Shown: piece after piece, positions 1 to 14,348 of the stretch
How the letters are laid out: the number at the start of each line of letters is the position of its first letter
How positions within the stretch are numbered: the stretch's first letter is position 1
Assembly (NCBI GenBank): GCA_932521035.1
Contig: CAKOAU010000008.1
Location: forward strand, 40,343 to 104,342
DNA length: 64,000 nt
Source: Oscheius dolichura
Taxonomy: Eukaryota; Nematoda; Chromadorea; Rhabditida; Rhabditidae
Direction: 5' to 3'
The notes under the pieces: generated by a model
Seen by the model: the letters and a program-made list of their open reading frames with translations, nothing else
Databases searched by the model: none
Told to the model about the DNA's origin: nothing
Translations under genes and position numbers: made by a program

Positions 1-3000
1 CTTAACTTTTCTACCACCGTAATGCCGTGTCCACCGTTTAGGCTTAACTTTTCTACCACCGTAATGCCGTGTCCACCGTTTAGGCTTAACTTTTCTACCA
101 CCGTAATGCCGTGTCCACCGTTTAGGCTTAACTTTTCTACCACCGTAACGCCGTGTCCACCGTTTAGGCTTAACTTTTCCACCACCGTAATGCCGTGTCC
201 ACCGTTTAGGCTTAACTTTTCTACCACCACGTCCACCGTAATGCCGTGTCCACCGTTTAAGCTTAACTTTTCTACCACCGCAATGCCGTGTCCACCGTTT
301 AGGCTTAACTTTTCTACCACCGTAATGCCGTGTCCACCGTTTAGGCTTAACTTTTCTACCACCACGTCCACCGTAATGCCGTGTCCACCGTTTAGGCTTA
401 ACTTTTCTACCACCGTAACGCCGTGTCCACCGTTTAGGCTTAACTTTTCTACCACCACGTCCACCGTAACGCCGTGTCCACCGTTTAGGCTTAACTTTTC
501 CACCACCGTAATGCCGTGTACACCGTTTAGGCTCAACTTTTCTACCACCACGTCCCCCGTAATGCCGTGTCCACCGTTTAAGCTTAACTTTTCTACCACC
601 GTAACGCCGTGTCCACCGTTTAGGCTTAACTTTTCTACCACCGTAACGCCGTGTCCACCGTTTAGGCTTAACTTTTCCACCACCGTAATGCCGTGTCCAC
701 CGTTTAGGCTCAACTTTTCTACCACCACGTCCACCGTAATGCCGTGTCCACCGTTTAAGCTTAACTTTTCTACCACCGTAATGCCGTGTCCACCGTTTAG
801 GCTTAACTTTTCTACCACCGTAATGCCGTGTCCACCGTTTAGGCTTAACTTTTCTACCACCGTAATGCCGTGTCCACCGTTTAGGCTTAACTTTTCTACC
901 ACCGTAATGCCGTGTCCACCGTTTAGGCTTAACTTTTCTACCACCGTAATGCCGTGTCCACCGTTTAGGCTTAACTTTTCTACCACCACGTCCACCGTAA
1001 CGCCGTGTCCACCGTTTAGGCTTAACTTTTCCACCACCGTAATGCCGTGTCCACCGTTTAGGCTTAACTTTTCTACCACCACGTCCACCGTAATGCCGTG
1101 TCCACCGTTTAAGCTTAACTTTTCTACCACCGTAATGCCGTGTCCACCGTTTAGGCTTAACTTTTCTACCACCGTAATGCCGTGTCCACCGTTTAGGCTT
1201 AACTTTTCCACCACCGTAATGCCGTGTCCACCGTTTAGGCTTAACTTTTCTACCACCACGTCCACCGTAATGCCGTGTCCACCGTTTAAGCTTAACTTTT
1301 CTACCACCGCAATGCCGTGTCCACCGTTTAGGCTTAACTTTTCTACCACCGTAATGCCGTGTCCACCGTTTAGGCTTAACTTTTCTACCACCACGTCCAC
1401 CGTAATGCCGTGTCCACCGTTTAGGCTTAACTTTTCTACCACCGTAACGCCGTGTCCACCGTTTAGGCTTAACTTTTCTACCACCGTAACGCCGTGTCCA
1501 CCGTTTAGGCTTAACTTTTCCACCACCGTAATGCCGTGTACACCGTTTAGGCTCAACTTTTCTACCACCACGTCCCCCGTAATGCCGTGTCCACCGTTTA
1601 AGCTTAACTTTTCTACCACCGTAACGCCGTGTCCACCGTTTAGGCTTAACTTTTCCACCACCGTAATGCCGTGTCCACCGTTTAGGCTTAACTTTTCTAC
1701 CACCACGTCCACCGTAACGCCGTGTCCACCGTTTAGGCTTAACTTTTCCACCACCGTAATGCCGTGTCCACCGTTTAGGCTTAACTTTTCTACCACCACG
1801 TCCACCGTAATGCCGTGTCCACCGTTTAAGCTTAACTTTTCTACCACCGTAATGCCGTGTCCACAGTTTAGGCTTAACTTTTCTACCACCGTAATGCCGT
1901 GTCCACCGTTTAGGCTTAACTTTTCCACCACCGTAATGCCGTGTCCACCGTTTAGGCTTAACTTTTCTACCACCACGTCCACCGTAATGCCGTGTCCACC
2001 GTTTAAGCTTAACTTTTCTACCACCGTAATGCCGTGTCCACAGTTTAGGCTTAACTTTTCTACCACCGTAATGCCGTGTCCACCGTTTAGGCTTAACTTT
2101 TCCACCACCGTAATGCCGTGTCCACCGTTTAAGCTTAACTTTTCTACCACCGTAATGCCGTGTCCACCGTTTAGGCTTAACTTTTCTACCACCGTAATGC
2201 CGTGTCCACCGTTTAGGCTTAACTTTTCTACCACCGTAATGCCGTGTCCACCGTTTAGGCTAAACTTTTCTACCACCGTAATGCCGTGTCCACCGTTTAG
2301 GCTTAACTTTTCTACCACCGTAATGCCGTGTCCACCGTTTAGGCTTAACTTTTCTACCACCGTAATGCCGTGTCCACCGTTTAGGCTTAACTTTTCTACC
2401 ACCGTAACGCCGTGTCCACCGTTTAGGCTTAACTTTTCTACCACCGTAATGCCGTGTCCACCGTTTAGGCTTAACTTTTCTACCACCGTAATGCCGTGTC
2501 CACCGTTTAGGCTTAACTTTTCTACCACCGTAATGCCGTGTCCACCGTTTAGGCTTAACTTTTCTACCACCACGTCCACCGTAACGCCGTGTCCACCGTT
2601 TAGGCTTAACTTTTCTACCACCGTAATGCCGTGTCCACCGTTTAGGCTTAACTTTTCTACCACCGTAATGCCGTGTCCACCGTTTAGGCTTAACTTTTCT
2701 ACCACCGTAATGCCGTGTCCACCGTTTAGGCTTAACTTTTCTACCACCGTAACGCCGTGTCCACCGTTTAGGCTTAACTTTTCTACCACCGTAATGCCGT
2801 GTCCACCGTTTAGGCTTAACTTTTCTACCACCGTAATGCCGTGTCCACCGTTTAGGCTTAACTTTTCTACCACCGTAATGCCGTGTCCACCGTTTAGGCT
2901 AAACTTTTCTACCACCGTAATGCCGTGTCCACCGTTTAGGCTTAACTTTTCTACCACCGTAATGCCGTGTCCACCGTTTAGGCTAAACTTTTCTACCACC

Positions 3001-6000
3001 GTAATGCCGTGTCCACCGTTTAGGCTAAACTTTTCTACCACCGTAATGCCGTGTCCACCGTTTAGGCTTAACTTTTCTACCACCGTAATGCCGTGTCCAC
3101 CGTTTAGGCTTAACTTTTCTACCACCGTAATGCCGTGTCCACCGTTTAGGCTTAACTTTTCTACCACCACGTCCACCGTAACGCCGTGTCCACCGTTTAG
3201 GCTTAACTTTTCTACCACCGTAATGCCGTGTCCACCGTTTAGGCTAAACTTTTCTACCACCGTAATGCCGTGTCCACCGTTTAGGCTTAACTTTTCTACC
3301 ACCGTAATGCCGTGTCCACCGTTTAGGCTTAACTTTTCTACCACCGTAATGCCGTGTCCACCGTTTAGGCTTAACTTTTCTACCACCGTAATGCCGTGTC
3401 CACCGTTTAGGCTTAACTTTTCTACCACCACGTCCACCGTAATGCCGTGTCCACCGTTTAGGCTTAACTTTTCTACCACCGTAATGCCGTGTCCACCGTT
3501 TAGGCTTAACTTTTCTACCACCGTAATGCCGTGTCCACCGTTTAGGCTTAACTTTTCTACCACCGTAATGCCGTGTCCACCGTTTAGGCTAAACTTTTCT
3601 ACCACCGTAATGCCGTGTCCACCGTTTAGGCTTAACTTTTCTACCACCACGTCCACAGTAATGCCGTGTCCACCGTTTAGGCTTAACTTTTCTACCACCG
3701 TAATGCCGTGTCCACCGTTTAGGCTTAACTTTTCTACCACCGTAATGCCGTGTCCACCGTTTAGGCTTAACTTTTCTACCACCGTAATGCCGTGTCCACC
3801 GTTTAGGCTTAACTTTTCTACCACCGTAATGCCGTGTCCACCGTTTAGGCTTAACTTTTCTACCACCGTAATGCCGTGTCCACCGTTTAGGCTTAACTTT
3901 TCTACCACCGTAATGCCGTGTCCACCGTTTAGGCTTAACTTTTCTACCACCGTAATGCCGTGTCCACCGTTTAGGCTTAACTTTTCTACCACCACGTCCA
4001 CCGTAACGCCGTGTCCACCGTTTAGGCTTAACTTTTCCACCACCGTAATGCCGTGTCCACCGTTTAGGCTTAACTTTTCTACCACCGTAATGCCGTGTCC
4101 ACCGTTTAGGCTTAACTTTTCTACCACCGTAATGCCGTGTCCACCGTTTAGGCTTAACTTTTCTACCACCGTAATGCCGTGTCCACCGTTTAGGCTTAAC
4201 TTTTCTACCACCGTAATGCCGTGTCCACCGTTTAGGCTTAACTTTTCTACCACCGTAATGCCGTGTCCACCGTTTAGGCTTAACTTTTCTACCACCACGT
4301 CCACCGTAACGCCGTGTCCACCGTTTAGGCTTAACTTTTCCACCACCGTAATGCCGTGTCCACCGTTTAGGCTTAACTTTTCTACCACCACGTCCACCGT
4401 AATGCCGTGTCCACCGTTTAAGCTTAACTTTTCTACCACCGTAATGCCGTGTCCACAGTTTAGGCTTAACTTTTCTACCACCGTAATGCCGTGTCCACCG
4501 TTTAGGCTTAACTTTTCCACCACCGTAATGCCGTGTCCACCGTTTAGGCTTAACTTTTCTACCACCACGTCCACCGTAATGCCGTGTCCACCGTTTAAGC
4601 TTAACTTTTCTACCACCGTAATGCCGTGTCCACAGTTTAGGCTTAACTTTTCTACCACCGTAATGCCGTGTCCACCGTTTAGGCTTAACTTTTCCACCAC
4701 CGTAATGCCGTGTCCACCGTTTAAGCTTAACTTTTCTACCACCGTAATGCCGTGTCCACCGTTTAGGCTTAACTTTTCTACCACCGTAATGCCGTGTCCA
4801 CCGTTTAGGCTTAACTTTTCTACCACCGTAATGCCGTGTCCACCGTTTAGGCTAAACTTTTCTACCACCGTAATGCCGTGTCCACCGTTTAGGCTTAACT
4901 TTTCTACCACCGTAATGCCGTGTCCACCGTTTAGGCTTAACTTTTCTACCACCGTAATGCCGTGTCCACCGTTTAGGCTTAACTTTTCTACCACCGTAAC
5001 GCCGTGTCCACCGTTTAGGCTTAACTTTTCTACCACCGTAATGCCGTGTCCACCGTTTAGGCTTAACTTTTCTACCACCGTAATGCCGTGTCCACCGTTT
5101 AGGCTTAACTTTTCTACCACCGTAATGCCGTGTCCACCGTTTAGGCTTAACTTTTCTACCACCGTAACGCCGTGTCCACCGTTTAGGCTTAACTTTTCTA
5201 CCACCGTAATGCCGTGTCCACCGTTTAGGCTTAACTTTTCTACCACCGTAATGCCGTGTCCACCGTTTAGGCTTAACTTTTCTACCACCGTAATGCCGTG
5301 TCCACCGTTTAGGCTTAACTTTTCTACCACCGTAATGCCGTGTCCACCGTTTAGGCTTAACTTTTCTACCACCGTAATGCCGTGTCCACCGTTTAGGCTT
5401 AACTTTTCTACCACCGTAATGCCGTGTCCACCGTTTAGGCTTAACTTTTCTACCACCGTAATGCCGTGTCCACCGTTTAGGCTTAACTTTTCTACCACCA
5501 CGTCCACCGTAACGCCGTGTCCACCGTTTAGGCTTAACTTTTCCACCACCGTAATGCCGTGTCCACCGTTTAGGCTTAACTTTTCTACCACCGTAATGCC
5601 GTGTCCACCGTTTAGGCTTAACTTTTCTACCACCGTAATGCCGTGTCCACCGTTTAGGCTTAACTTTTCTACCACCGTAATGCCGTGTCCACCGTTTAGG
5701 CTTAACTTTTCTACCACCGTAATGCCGTGTCCACCGTTTAGGCTTAACTTTTCTACCACCGTAATGCCGTGTCCACCGTTTAGGCTTAACTTTTCTACCA
5801 CCACGTCCACCGTAACGCCGTGTCCACCGTTTAGGCTTAACTTTTCCACCACCGTAATGCCGTGTCCACCGTTTAGGCTTAACTTTTCTACCACCACGTC
5901 CACCGTAATGCCGTGTCCACCGTTTAAGCTTAACTTTTCTACCACCGTAATGCCGTGTCCACAGTTTAGGCTTAACTTTTCTACCACCGTAATGCCGTGT

Positions 6001-7122
6001 CCACCGTTTAGGCTTAACTTTTCCACCACCGTAATGCCGTGTCCACCGTTTAAGCTTAACTTTTCTACCACCGTAATGCCGTGTCCACCGTTTAGGCTTA
6101 ACTTTTCTACCACCGTAATGCCGTGTCCACCGTTTAGGCTTAACTTTTCTACCACCGTAATGCCGTGTCCACCGTTTAGGCTAAACTTTTCTACCACCGT
6201 AATGCCGTGTCCACCGTTTAGGCTTAACTTTTCTACCACCGTAATGCCGTGTCCACCGTTTAGGCTTAACTTTTCTACCACCGTAATGCCGTGTCCACCG
6301 TTTAGGCTTAACTTTTCTACCACCGTAACGCCGTGTCCACCGTTTAGGCTTAACTTTTCTACCACCGTAATGCCGTGTCCACCGTTTAGGCTTAACTTTT
6401 CTACCACCGTAATGCCGTGTCCACCGTTTAGGCTTAACTTTTCTACCACCGTAATGCCGTGTCCACCGTTTAGGCTTAACTTTTCTACCACCGTAACGCC
6501 GTGTCCACCGTTTAGGCTTAACTTTTCTACCACCGTAATGCCGTGTCCACCGTTTAGGCTTAACTTTTCTACCACCGTAATGCCGTGTCCACCGTTTAGG
6601 CTTAACTTTTCTACCACCGTAATGCCGTGTCCACCGTTTAGGCTTAACTTTTCTACCACCACGTCCACCGTAACGCCGTGTCCACCGTTTAGGCTAAACT
6701 TTTCTACCACCGTAATGCCGTGTCCACCGTTTAGGCTAAACTTTTCTACCACCGTAATGCCGTGTCCACCGTTTAGGCTTAACTTTTCTACCACCGTAAT
6801 GCCGTGTCCACCGTTTAGGCTTAACTTTTCTACCACCGTAACGCCGTGTCCACCGTTTAGGCTTAACTTTTCTACCACCGTAATGCCGTGTCCACCGTTT
6901 AGGCTTAACTTTTCTACCACCGTAACGCCGTGTCCACCGTTTAGGCTTAACTTTTCTACCACCGTAATGCCGTGTCCACCGTTTAGGCTTAACTTTTCTA
7001 CCACCGTAACGCCGTGTCCACCGTTTAGGCTTAACTTTTCTACCACCACGTCCACCGTAACGCCGTGTCCACCGTTTAGGCTTAACTTTTCCACCACCGT
7101 AATGCCGTGTACACCGTTTAGG
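1..7122. repeat. Array A long-range block, copy 1
   Basis: The order of variant monomers here is repeated at 12652-19959. Landmarks align at offset 12,651 from base 1 to about 1484. The offset becomes 12,660 from about 1485 to 6052, because one monomer is 42 bp here and 51 bp in copy 2. It becomes 12,837 from about 6053 to 7122, because copy 2 has an extra 177-bp group of one long and three short monomers. Checked landmarks include GCAATG at 280 and 1309, CCACAG at 4453, and ACGTCC at 6661. The block ends at 7123, where copy 2 has CTCAAC in place of CTTAAC. Its left end lies outside the window. Confidence 0.85.
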
Positions 7123-8246
7123 CTTAACTTTTCTACCACCACGTCCACCGTAATGCCGTGTCCACCGTTTAGGCTTAACTTTTCTACCACCGTAATGCCG
7201 TGTCCACCGTTTAGGCTTAACTTTTCTACCACCGTAATGCCGTGTCCACCGTTTAGGCTTAACTTTTCTACCACCGTAATGCCGTGTCCACCGATTAGGC
7301 TTAACTTTTCTACCACCGTAATGCCGTGTCCACCGTTTAGGCTTAACTTTTCTACCACCGTAATGCCGTGTCCACCGTTTAGGCTTAACTTTTCTACCAC
7401 CGTAATGCCGTGTCCACCGTTTAGGCTTAACTTTTCTACCACCACGTCCACCGTAATGCCGTGTCCACCGTTTAAGCTTAACTTTTCTACCACCGCAATG
7501 CCGTGTCCACCGTTTAGGCTTAACTTTTCTACCACCGTAATGCCGTGTCCACCGTTTAGGCTTAACTTTTCTACCACCGTAATGCCGTGTCCACCGTTTA
7601 GGCTTAACTTTTCTACCACCACGTCCACCGTAATGCCGTGTCCACCGTTTAAGCTTAACTTTTCTACCACCGTAATGCCGTGTCCACAGTTTAGGCTTAA
7701 CTTTTCTACCACCGTAATGCCGTGTCCACCGTTTAGGCTTAACTTTTCCACCACCGTAATGCCGTGTCCACCGTTTAGGCTTAACTTTTCTACCACCACG
7801 TCCACCGTAATGCCGTGTCCACCGTTTAAGCTTAACTTTTCTACCACCGTAATGCCGTGTCCACCGTTTAGGCTTAACTTTTCCACCACCGTAATGCCGT
7901 GTCCACCGTTTAAGCTTAACTTTTCTACCACCGTAATGCCGTGTCCACCGTTTAGGCTTAACTTTTCTACCACCGTAATGCCGTGTCCACCGTTTAAGCT
8001 TAACTTTTCTACCACCACGTCCACCGTAATGCCGTGTCCACCGTTTAGGCTTAACTTTTCTACCACCGTAATGCCGAGTCCACCGTTTAGGCTTAACTTT
8101 TCTACCACCGTAATGCCGTGTCCACCGTTTAGGCTTAACTTTTCTACCACCGTAATGCCGTGTCCACCGTTTAGGCTTAACTTTTCTACCACCGTAATGC
8201 CGTGTCCACCGTTTAGGCTTAACTTTTCTACCACCGTAATGCCGAG

Positions 8247-11193
8247 TCCACCGTTTAGGCTTAACTTTTCTACCACCGTAATGCCGTGTCCACCGTTTAG
8301 GCTTAACTTTTCTACCACCACGTCCACCGTAATGCCGTGTCCACCGTTTAGGCTTAACTTTTCTACCACCGTAACGCCGTGTCCACCGTTTAGGCTTAAC
8401 TTTTCCACCACCGTAATGCCGTGTCCACCGTTTAGGCTTAACTTTTCTACCACCACGTCCACCGTAATGCCGTGTCCACCGTTTAGGCTTAACTTTTCTA
8501 CCACCGTAACGCCGTGTCCACCGTTTAGGCTTAACTTTTCTACCACCGTAATGCCGTGTCCACCGTTTAGGCTTAACTTTTCTACCACCGTAATGCCGTG
8601 TCCACCGTTTAGGCTTAACTTTTCTACCACCACGTCCACCGTAATGCCGTGTCCACCGTTTAAGCTTAACTTTTCTACCACCGCAATGCCGTGTCCACCG
8701 TTTAGGCTTAACTTTTCTACCACCGTAATGCCGTGTCCACCGTTTAGGCTTAACTTTTCTACCACCGTAATGCCGTGTCCACCGTTTAGGCTTAACTTTT
8801 CTACCACCGTAATGCCGTGTCCACCGTTTAGGCTTAACTTTTCTACCACCGTAATGCCGTGTCCACCGTTTAGGCTTAACTTTTCTACCACCGTAACGCC
8901 GTGTCCACCGTTTAGGCTTAACTTTTCCACCACCGTAATGCCGTGTCCACCGTTTAGGCTTAACTTTTCTACCACCACGTCCACCGTAATGCCGTGTCCA
9001 CCGTTTAAGCTTAACTTTTCTACCACCGCAATGCCGTGTCCACCGTTTAGGCTTAACTTTTCTACCACCGTAATGCCGTGTCCACCGTTTAGGCTTAACT
9101 TTTCTACCACCACGTCCACCGTAATGCCGTGTCCACCGTTTAGGCTTAACTTTTCTACCACCGTAACGCCGTGTCCACCGTTTAGGCTTAACTTTTCTAC
9201 CACCACGTCCACCGTAACGCCGTGTCCACCGTTTAGGCTTAACTTTTCCACCACCGTAATGCCGTGTACACCGTTTAGGCTCAACTTTTCTACCACCACG
9301 TCCCCCGTAATGCCGTGTCCACCGTTTAAGCTTAACTTTTCTACCACCGTAACGCCGTGTCCACCGTTTAGGCTTAACTTTTCTACCACCGTAACGCCGT
9401 GTCCACCGTTTAGGCTTAACTTTTCCACCACCGTAATGCCGTGTCCACCGTTTAGGCTCAACTTTTCTACCACCACGTCCACCGTAATGCCGTGTCCACC
9501 GTTTAAGCTTAACTTTTCTACCACCGTAATGCCGTGTCCACCGTTTAGGCTTAACTTTTCTACCACCGTAATGCCGTGTCCACCGTTTAGGCTTAACTTT
9601 TCTACCACCGTAATGCCGTGTCCACCGTTTAGGCTTAACTTTTCTACCACCGTAATGCCGTGTCCACCGTTTAGGCTTAACTTTTCTACCACCGTAATGC
9701 CGTGTCCACCGTTTAGGCTTAACTTTTCTACCACCGTAATGCCGTGTCCACCGTTTAGGCTTAACTTTTCTACCACCACGTCCACCGTAATGCCGTGTCC
9801 ACCGTTTAGGCTTAACTTTTCTACCACCGTAACGCCGTGTCCACCGTTTAGGCTTAACTTTTCCACCACCGTAATGCCGTGTCCACCGTTTAGGCTTAAC
9901 TTTTCTACCACCACGTCCACCGTAATGCCGTGTCCACCGTTTAGGCTTAACTTTTCTACCACCGTAACGCCGTGTCCACCGTTTAGGCTTAACTTTTCTA
10001 CCACCGTAATGCCGTGTCCACCGTTTAGGCTTAACTTTTCTACCACCGTAATGCCGTGTCCACCGTTTAGGCTTAACTTTTCTACCACCACGTCCACCGT
10101 AATGCCGTGTCCACCGTTTAAGCTTAACTTTTCTACCACCGCAATGCCGTGTCCACCGTTTAGGCTTAACTTTTCTACCACCGTAATGCCGTGTCCACCG
10201 TTTAGGCTTAACTTTTCTACCACCGTAATGCCGTGTCCACCGTTTAGGCTTAACTTTTCTACCACCGTAATGCCGTGTCCACCGTTTAGGCTTAACTTTT
10301 CTACCACCGTAATGCCGTGTCCACCGTTTAGGCTTAACTTTTCTACCACCGTAACGCCGTGTCCACCGTTTAGGCTTAACTTTTCCACCACCGTAATGCC
10401 GTGTCCACCGTTTAGGCTTAACTTTTCTACCACCACGTCCACCGTAATGCCGTGTCCACCGTTTAAGCTTAACTTTTCTACCACCGCAATGCCGTGTCCA
10501 CCGTTTAGGCTTAACTTTTCTACCACCGTAATGCCGTGTCCACCGTTTAGGCTTAACTTTTCTACCACCACGTCCACCGTAATGCCGTGTCCACCGTTTA
10601 GGCTTAACTTTTCTACCACCGTAACGCCGTGTCCACCGTTTAGGCTTAACTTTTCTACCACCACGTCCACCGTAACGCCGTGTCCACCGTTTAGGCTTAA
10701 CTTTTCCACCACCGTAATGCCGTGTACACCGTTTAGGCTCAACTTTTCTACCACCACGTCCCCCGTAATGCCGTGTCCACCGTTTAAGCTTAACTTTTCT
10801 ACCACCGTAACGCCGTGTCCACCGTTTAGGCTTAACTTTTCTACCACCGTAACGCCGTGTCCACCGTTTAGGCTTAACTTTTCCACCACCGTAATGCCGT
10901 GTCCACCGTTTAGGCTCAACTTTTCTACCACCACGTCCACCGTAATGCCGTGTCCACCGTTTAAGCTTAACTTTTCTACCACCGTAATGCCGTGTCCACC
11001 GTTTAGGCTTAACTTTTCTACCACCGTAATGCCGTGTCCACCGTTTAGGCTTAACTTTTCTACCACCGTAATGCCGTGTCCACCGTTTAGGCTTAACTTT
11101 TCTACCACCGTAATGCCGTGTCCACCGTTTAGGCTTAACTTTTCTACCACCGTAATGCCGTGTCCACCGTTTAGGCTTAACTTTTCTACCACC
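8247..11193. repeat. Tandem 1,458-bp higher-order unit in array A
   Basis: Variant order from 8247 repeats at offset 1,458, which fits 33 monomers with 8 long ones. Landmarks: GCAATG at 8683 and 10141, GCAATG at 9028 and 10486, GTGTACACC at 9266 and 10724. On the left, identity stops at a private GAGTCC variant near 8244. On the right it stops near 9735/11193, where one copy has a short monomer and the other a long one. It is nested with the 2,445-bp repeat that starts at 9352. Confidence 0.85.
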
Positions 11194-14100
11194 ACGTCCA
11201 CCGTAACGCCGTGTCCACCGTTTAGGCTTAACTTTTCCACCACCGTAATGCCGTGTCCACCGTTTAGGCTTAACTTTTCTACCACCACGTCCACCGTAAT
11301 GCCGTGTCCACCGTTTAAGCTTAACTTTTCTACCACCGTAATGCCGTGTCCACCGTTTAGGCTTAACTTTTCTACCACCGTAATGCCGTGTCCACCGTTT
11401 AGGCTTAACTTTTCCACCACCGTAATGCCGTGTCCACCGTTTAGGCTTAACTTTTCTACCACCACGTCCACCGTAATGCCGTGTCCACCGTTTAAGCTTA
11501 ACTTTTCTACCACCGCAATGCCGTGTCCACCGTTTAGGCTTAACTTTTCTACCACCGTAATGCCGTGTCCACCGTTTAGGCTTAACTTTTCTACCACCAC
11601 GTCCACCGTAATGCCGTGTCCACCGTTTAGGCTTAACTTTTCTACCACCGTAACGCCGTGTCCACCGTTTAGGCTTAACTTTTCTACCACCACGTCCACC
11701 GTAACGCCGTGTCCACCGTTTAGGCTTAACTTTTCCACCACCGTAATGCCGTGTACACCGTTTAGGCTCAACTTTTCTACCACCACGTCCCCCGTAATGC
11801 CGTGTCCACCGTTTAAGCTTAACTTTTCTACCACCGTAACGCCGTGTCCACCGTTTAGGCTTAACTTTTCCACCACCGTAATGCCGTGTCCACCGTTTAG
11901 GCTCAACTTTTCTACCACCACGTCCACCGTAATGCCGTGTCCACCGTTTAAGCTTAACTTTTCTACCACCGTAATGCCGTGTCCACCGTTTAGGCTTAAC
12001 TTTTCTACCACCGTAATGCCGTGTCCACCGTTTAGGCTTAACTTTTCTACCACCGTAATGCCGTGTCCACCGTTTAGGCTTAACTTTTCTACCACCGTAA
12101 TGCCGTGTCCACCGTTTAGGCTTAACTTTTCTACCACCGTAATGCCGTGTCCACCGTTTAGGCTTAACTTTTCTACCACCGTAATGCCGTGTCCACCGTT
12201 TAGGCTTAACTTTTCTACCACCACGTCCACCGTAATGCCGTGTCCACCGTTTAGGCTTAACTTTTCTACCACCGTAACGCCGTGTCCACCGTTTAGGCTT
12301 AACTTTTCCACCACCGTAATGCCGTGTCCACCGTTTAGGCTTAACTTTTCTACCACCACGTCCACCGTAATGCCGTGTCCACCGTTTAGGCTTAACTTTT
12401 CTACCACCGTAACGCCGTGTCCACCGTTTAGGCTTAACTTTTCTACCACCGTAATGCCGTGTCCACCGTTTAGGCTTAACTTTTCTACCACCGTAATGCC
12501 GTGTCCACCGTTTAGGCTTAACTTTTCTACCACCACGTCCACCGTAATGCCGTGTCCACCGTTTAAGCTTAACTTTTCTACCACCGCAATGCCGTGTCCA
12601 CCGTTTAGGCTTAACTTTTCTACCACCGTAATGCCGTGTCCACCGTTTAGGCTTAACTTTTCTACCACCGTAATGCCGTGTCCACCGTTTAGGCTTAACT
12701 TTTCTACCACCGTAATGCCGTGTCCACCGTTTAGGCTTAACTTTTCTACCACCGTAATGCCGTGTCCACCGTTTAGGCTTAACTTTTCTACCACCGTAAC
12801 GCCGTGTCCACCGTTTAGGCTTAACTTTTCCACCACCGTAATGCCGTGTCCACCGTTTAGGCTTAACTTTTCTACCACCACGTCCACCGTAATGCCGTGT
12901 CCACCGTTTAAGCTTAACTTTTCTACCACCGCAATGCCGTGTCCACCGTTTAGGCTTAACTTTTCTACCACCGTAATGCCGTGTCCACCGTTTAGGCTTA
13001 ACTTTTCTACCACCACGTCCACCGTAATGCCGTGTCCACCGTTTAGGCTTAACTTTTCTACCACCGTAACGCCGTGTCCACCGTTTAGGCTTAACTTTTC
13101 TACCACCACGTCCACCGTAACGCCGTGTCCACCGTTTAGGCTTAACTTTTCCACCACCGTAATGCCGTGTACACCGTTTAGGCTCAACTTTTCTACCACC
13201 ACGTCCCCCGTAATGCCGTGTCCACCGTTTAAGCTTAACTTTTCTACCACCGTAACGCCGTGTCCACCGTTTAGGCTTAACTTTTCTACCACCGTAACGC
13301 CGTGTCCACCGTTTAGGCTTAACTTTTCCACCACCGTAATGCCGTGTCCACCGTTTAGGCTCAACTTTTCTACCACCACGTCCACCGTAATGCCGTGTCC
13401 ACCGTTTAAGCTTAACTTTTCTACCACCGTAATGCCGTGTCCACCGTTTAGGCTTAACTTTTCTACCACCGTAATGCCGTGTCCACCGTTTAGGCTTAAC
13501 TTTTCTACCACCGTAATGCCGTGTCCACCGTTTAGGCTTAACTTTTCTACCACCGTAATGCCGTGTCCACCGTTTAGGCTTAACTTTTCTACCACCGTAA
13601 TGCCGTGTCCACCGTTTAGGCTTAACTTTTCTACCACCACGTCCACCGTAACGCCGTGTCCACCGTTTAGGCTTAACTTTTCCACCACCGTAATGCCGTG
13701 TCCACCGTTTAGGCTTAACTTTTCTACCACCACGTCCACCGTAATGCCGTGTCCACCGTTTAAGCTTAACTTTTCTACCACCGTAATGCCGTGTCCACCG
13801 TTTAGGCTTAACTTTTCTACCACCGTAATGCCGTGTCCACCGTTTAGGCTTAACTTTTCCACCACCGTAATGCCGTGTCCACCGTTTAGGCTTAACTTTT
13901 CTACCACCACGTCCACCGTAATGCCGTGTCCACCGTTTAAGCTTAACTTTTCTACCACCGCAATGCCGTGTCCACCGTTTAGGCTTAACTTTTCTACCAC
14001 CGTAATGCCGTGTCCACCGTTTAGGCTTAACTTTTCTACCACCACGTCCACCGTAATGCCGTGTCCACCGTTTAGGCTTAACTTTTCTACCACCGTAACG

Positions 14101-14348
14101 CCGTGTCCACCGTTTAGGCTTAACTTTTCTACCACCACGTCCACCGTAACGCCGTGTCCACCGTTTAGGCTTAACTTTTCCACCACCGTAATGCCGTGTA
14201 CACCGTTTAGGCTCAACTTTTCTACCACCACGTCCCCCGTAATGCCGTGTCCACCGTTTAAGCTTAACTTTTCTACCACCGTAACGCCGTGTCCACCGTT
14301 TAGGCTTAACTTTTCCACCACCGTAATGCCGTGTCCACCGTTTAGGCT
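9352..14348. repeat. Tandem 2,445-bp higher-order unit in array A
   Basis: Sequence 9352-11903 repeats at 11797-14348 with constant offset 2,445, which fits 55 monomers with 15 long. Landmarks agree at 10141/12586, 10486/12931, 10724/13169, 11515/13960 and 11836/14281. The repeat overlaps the 1,458-bp unit, so the larger duplication copied part of an existing tandem pair. That ordering of events is an inference. Confidence 0.85.
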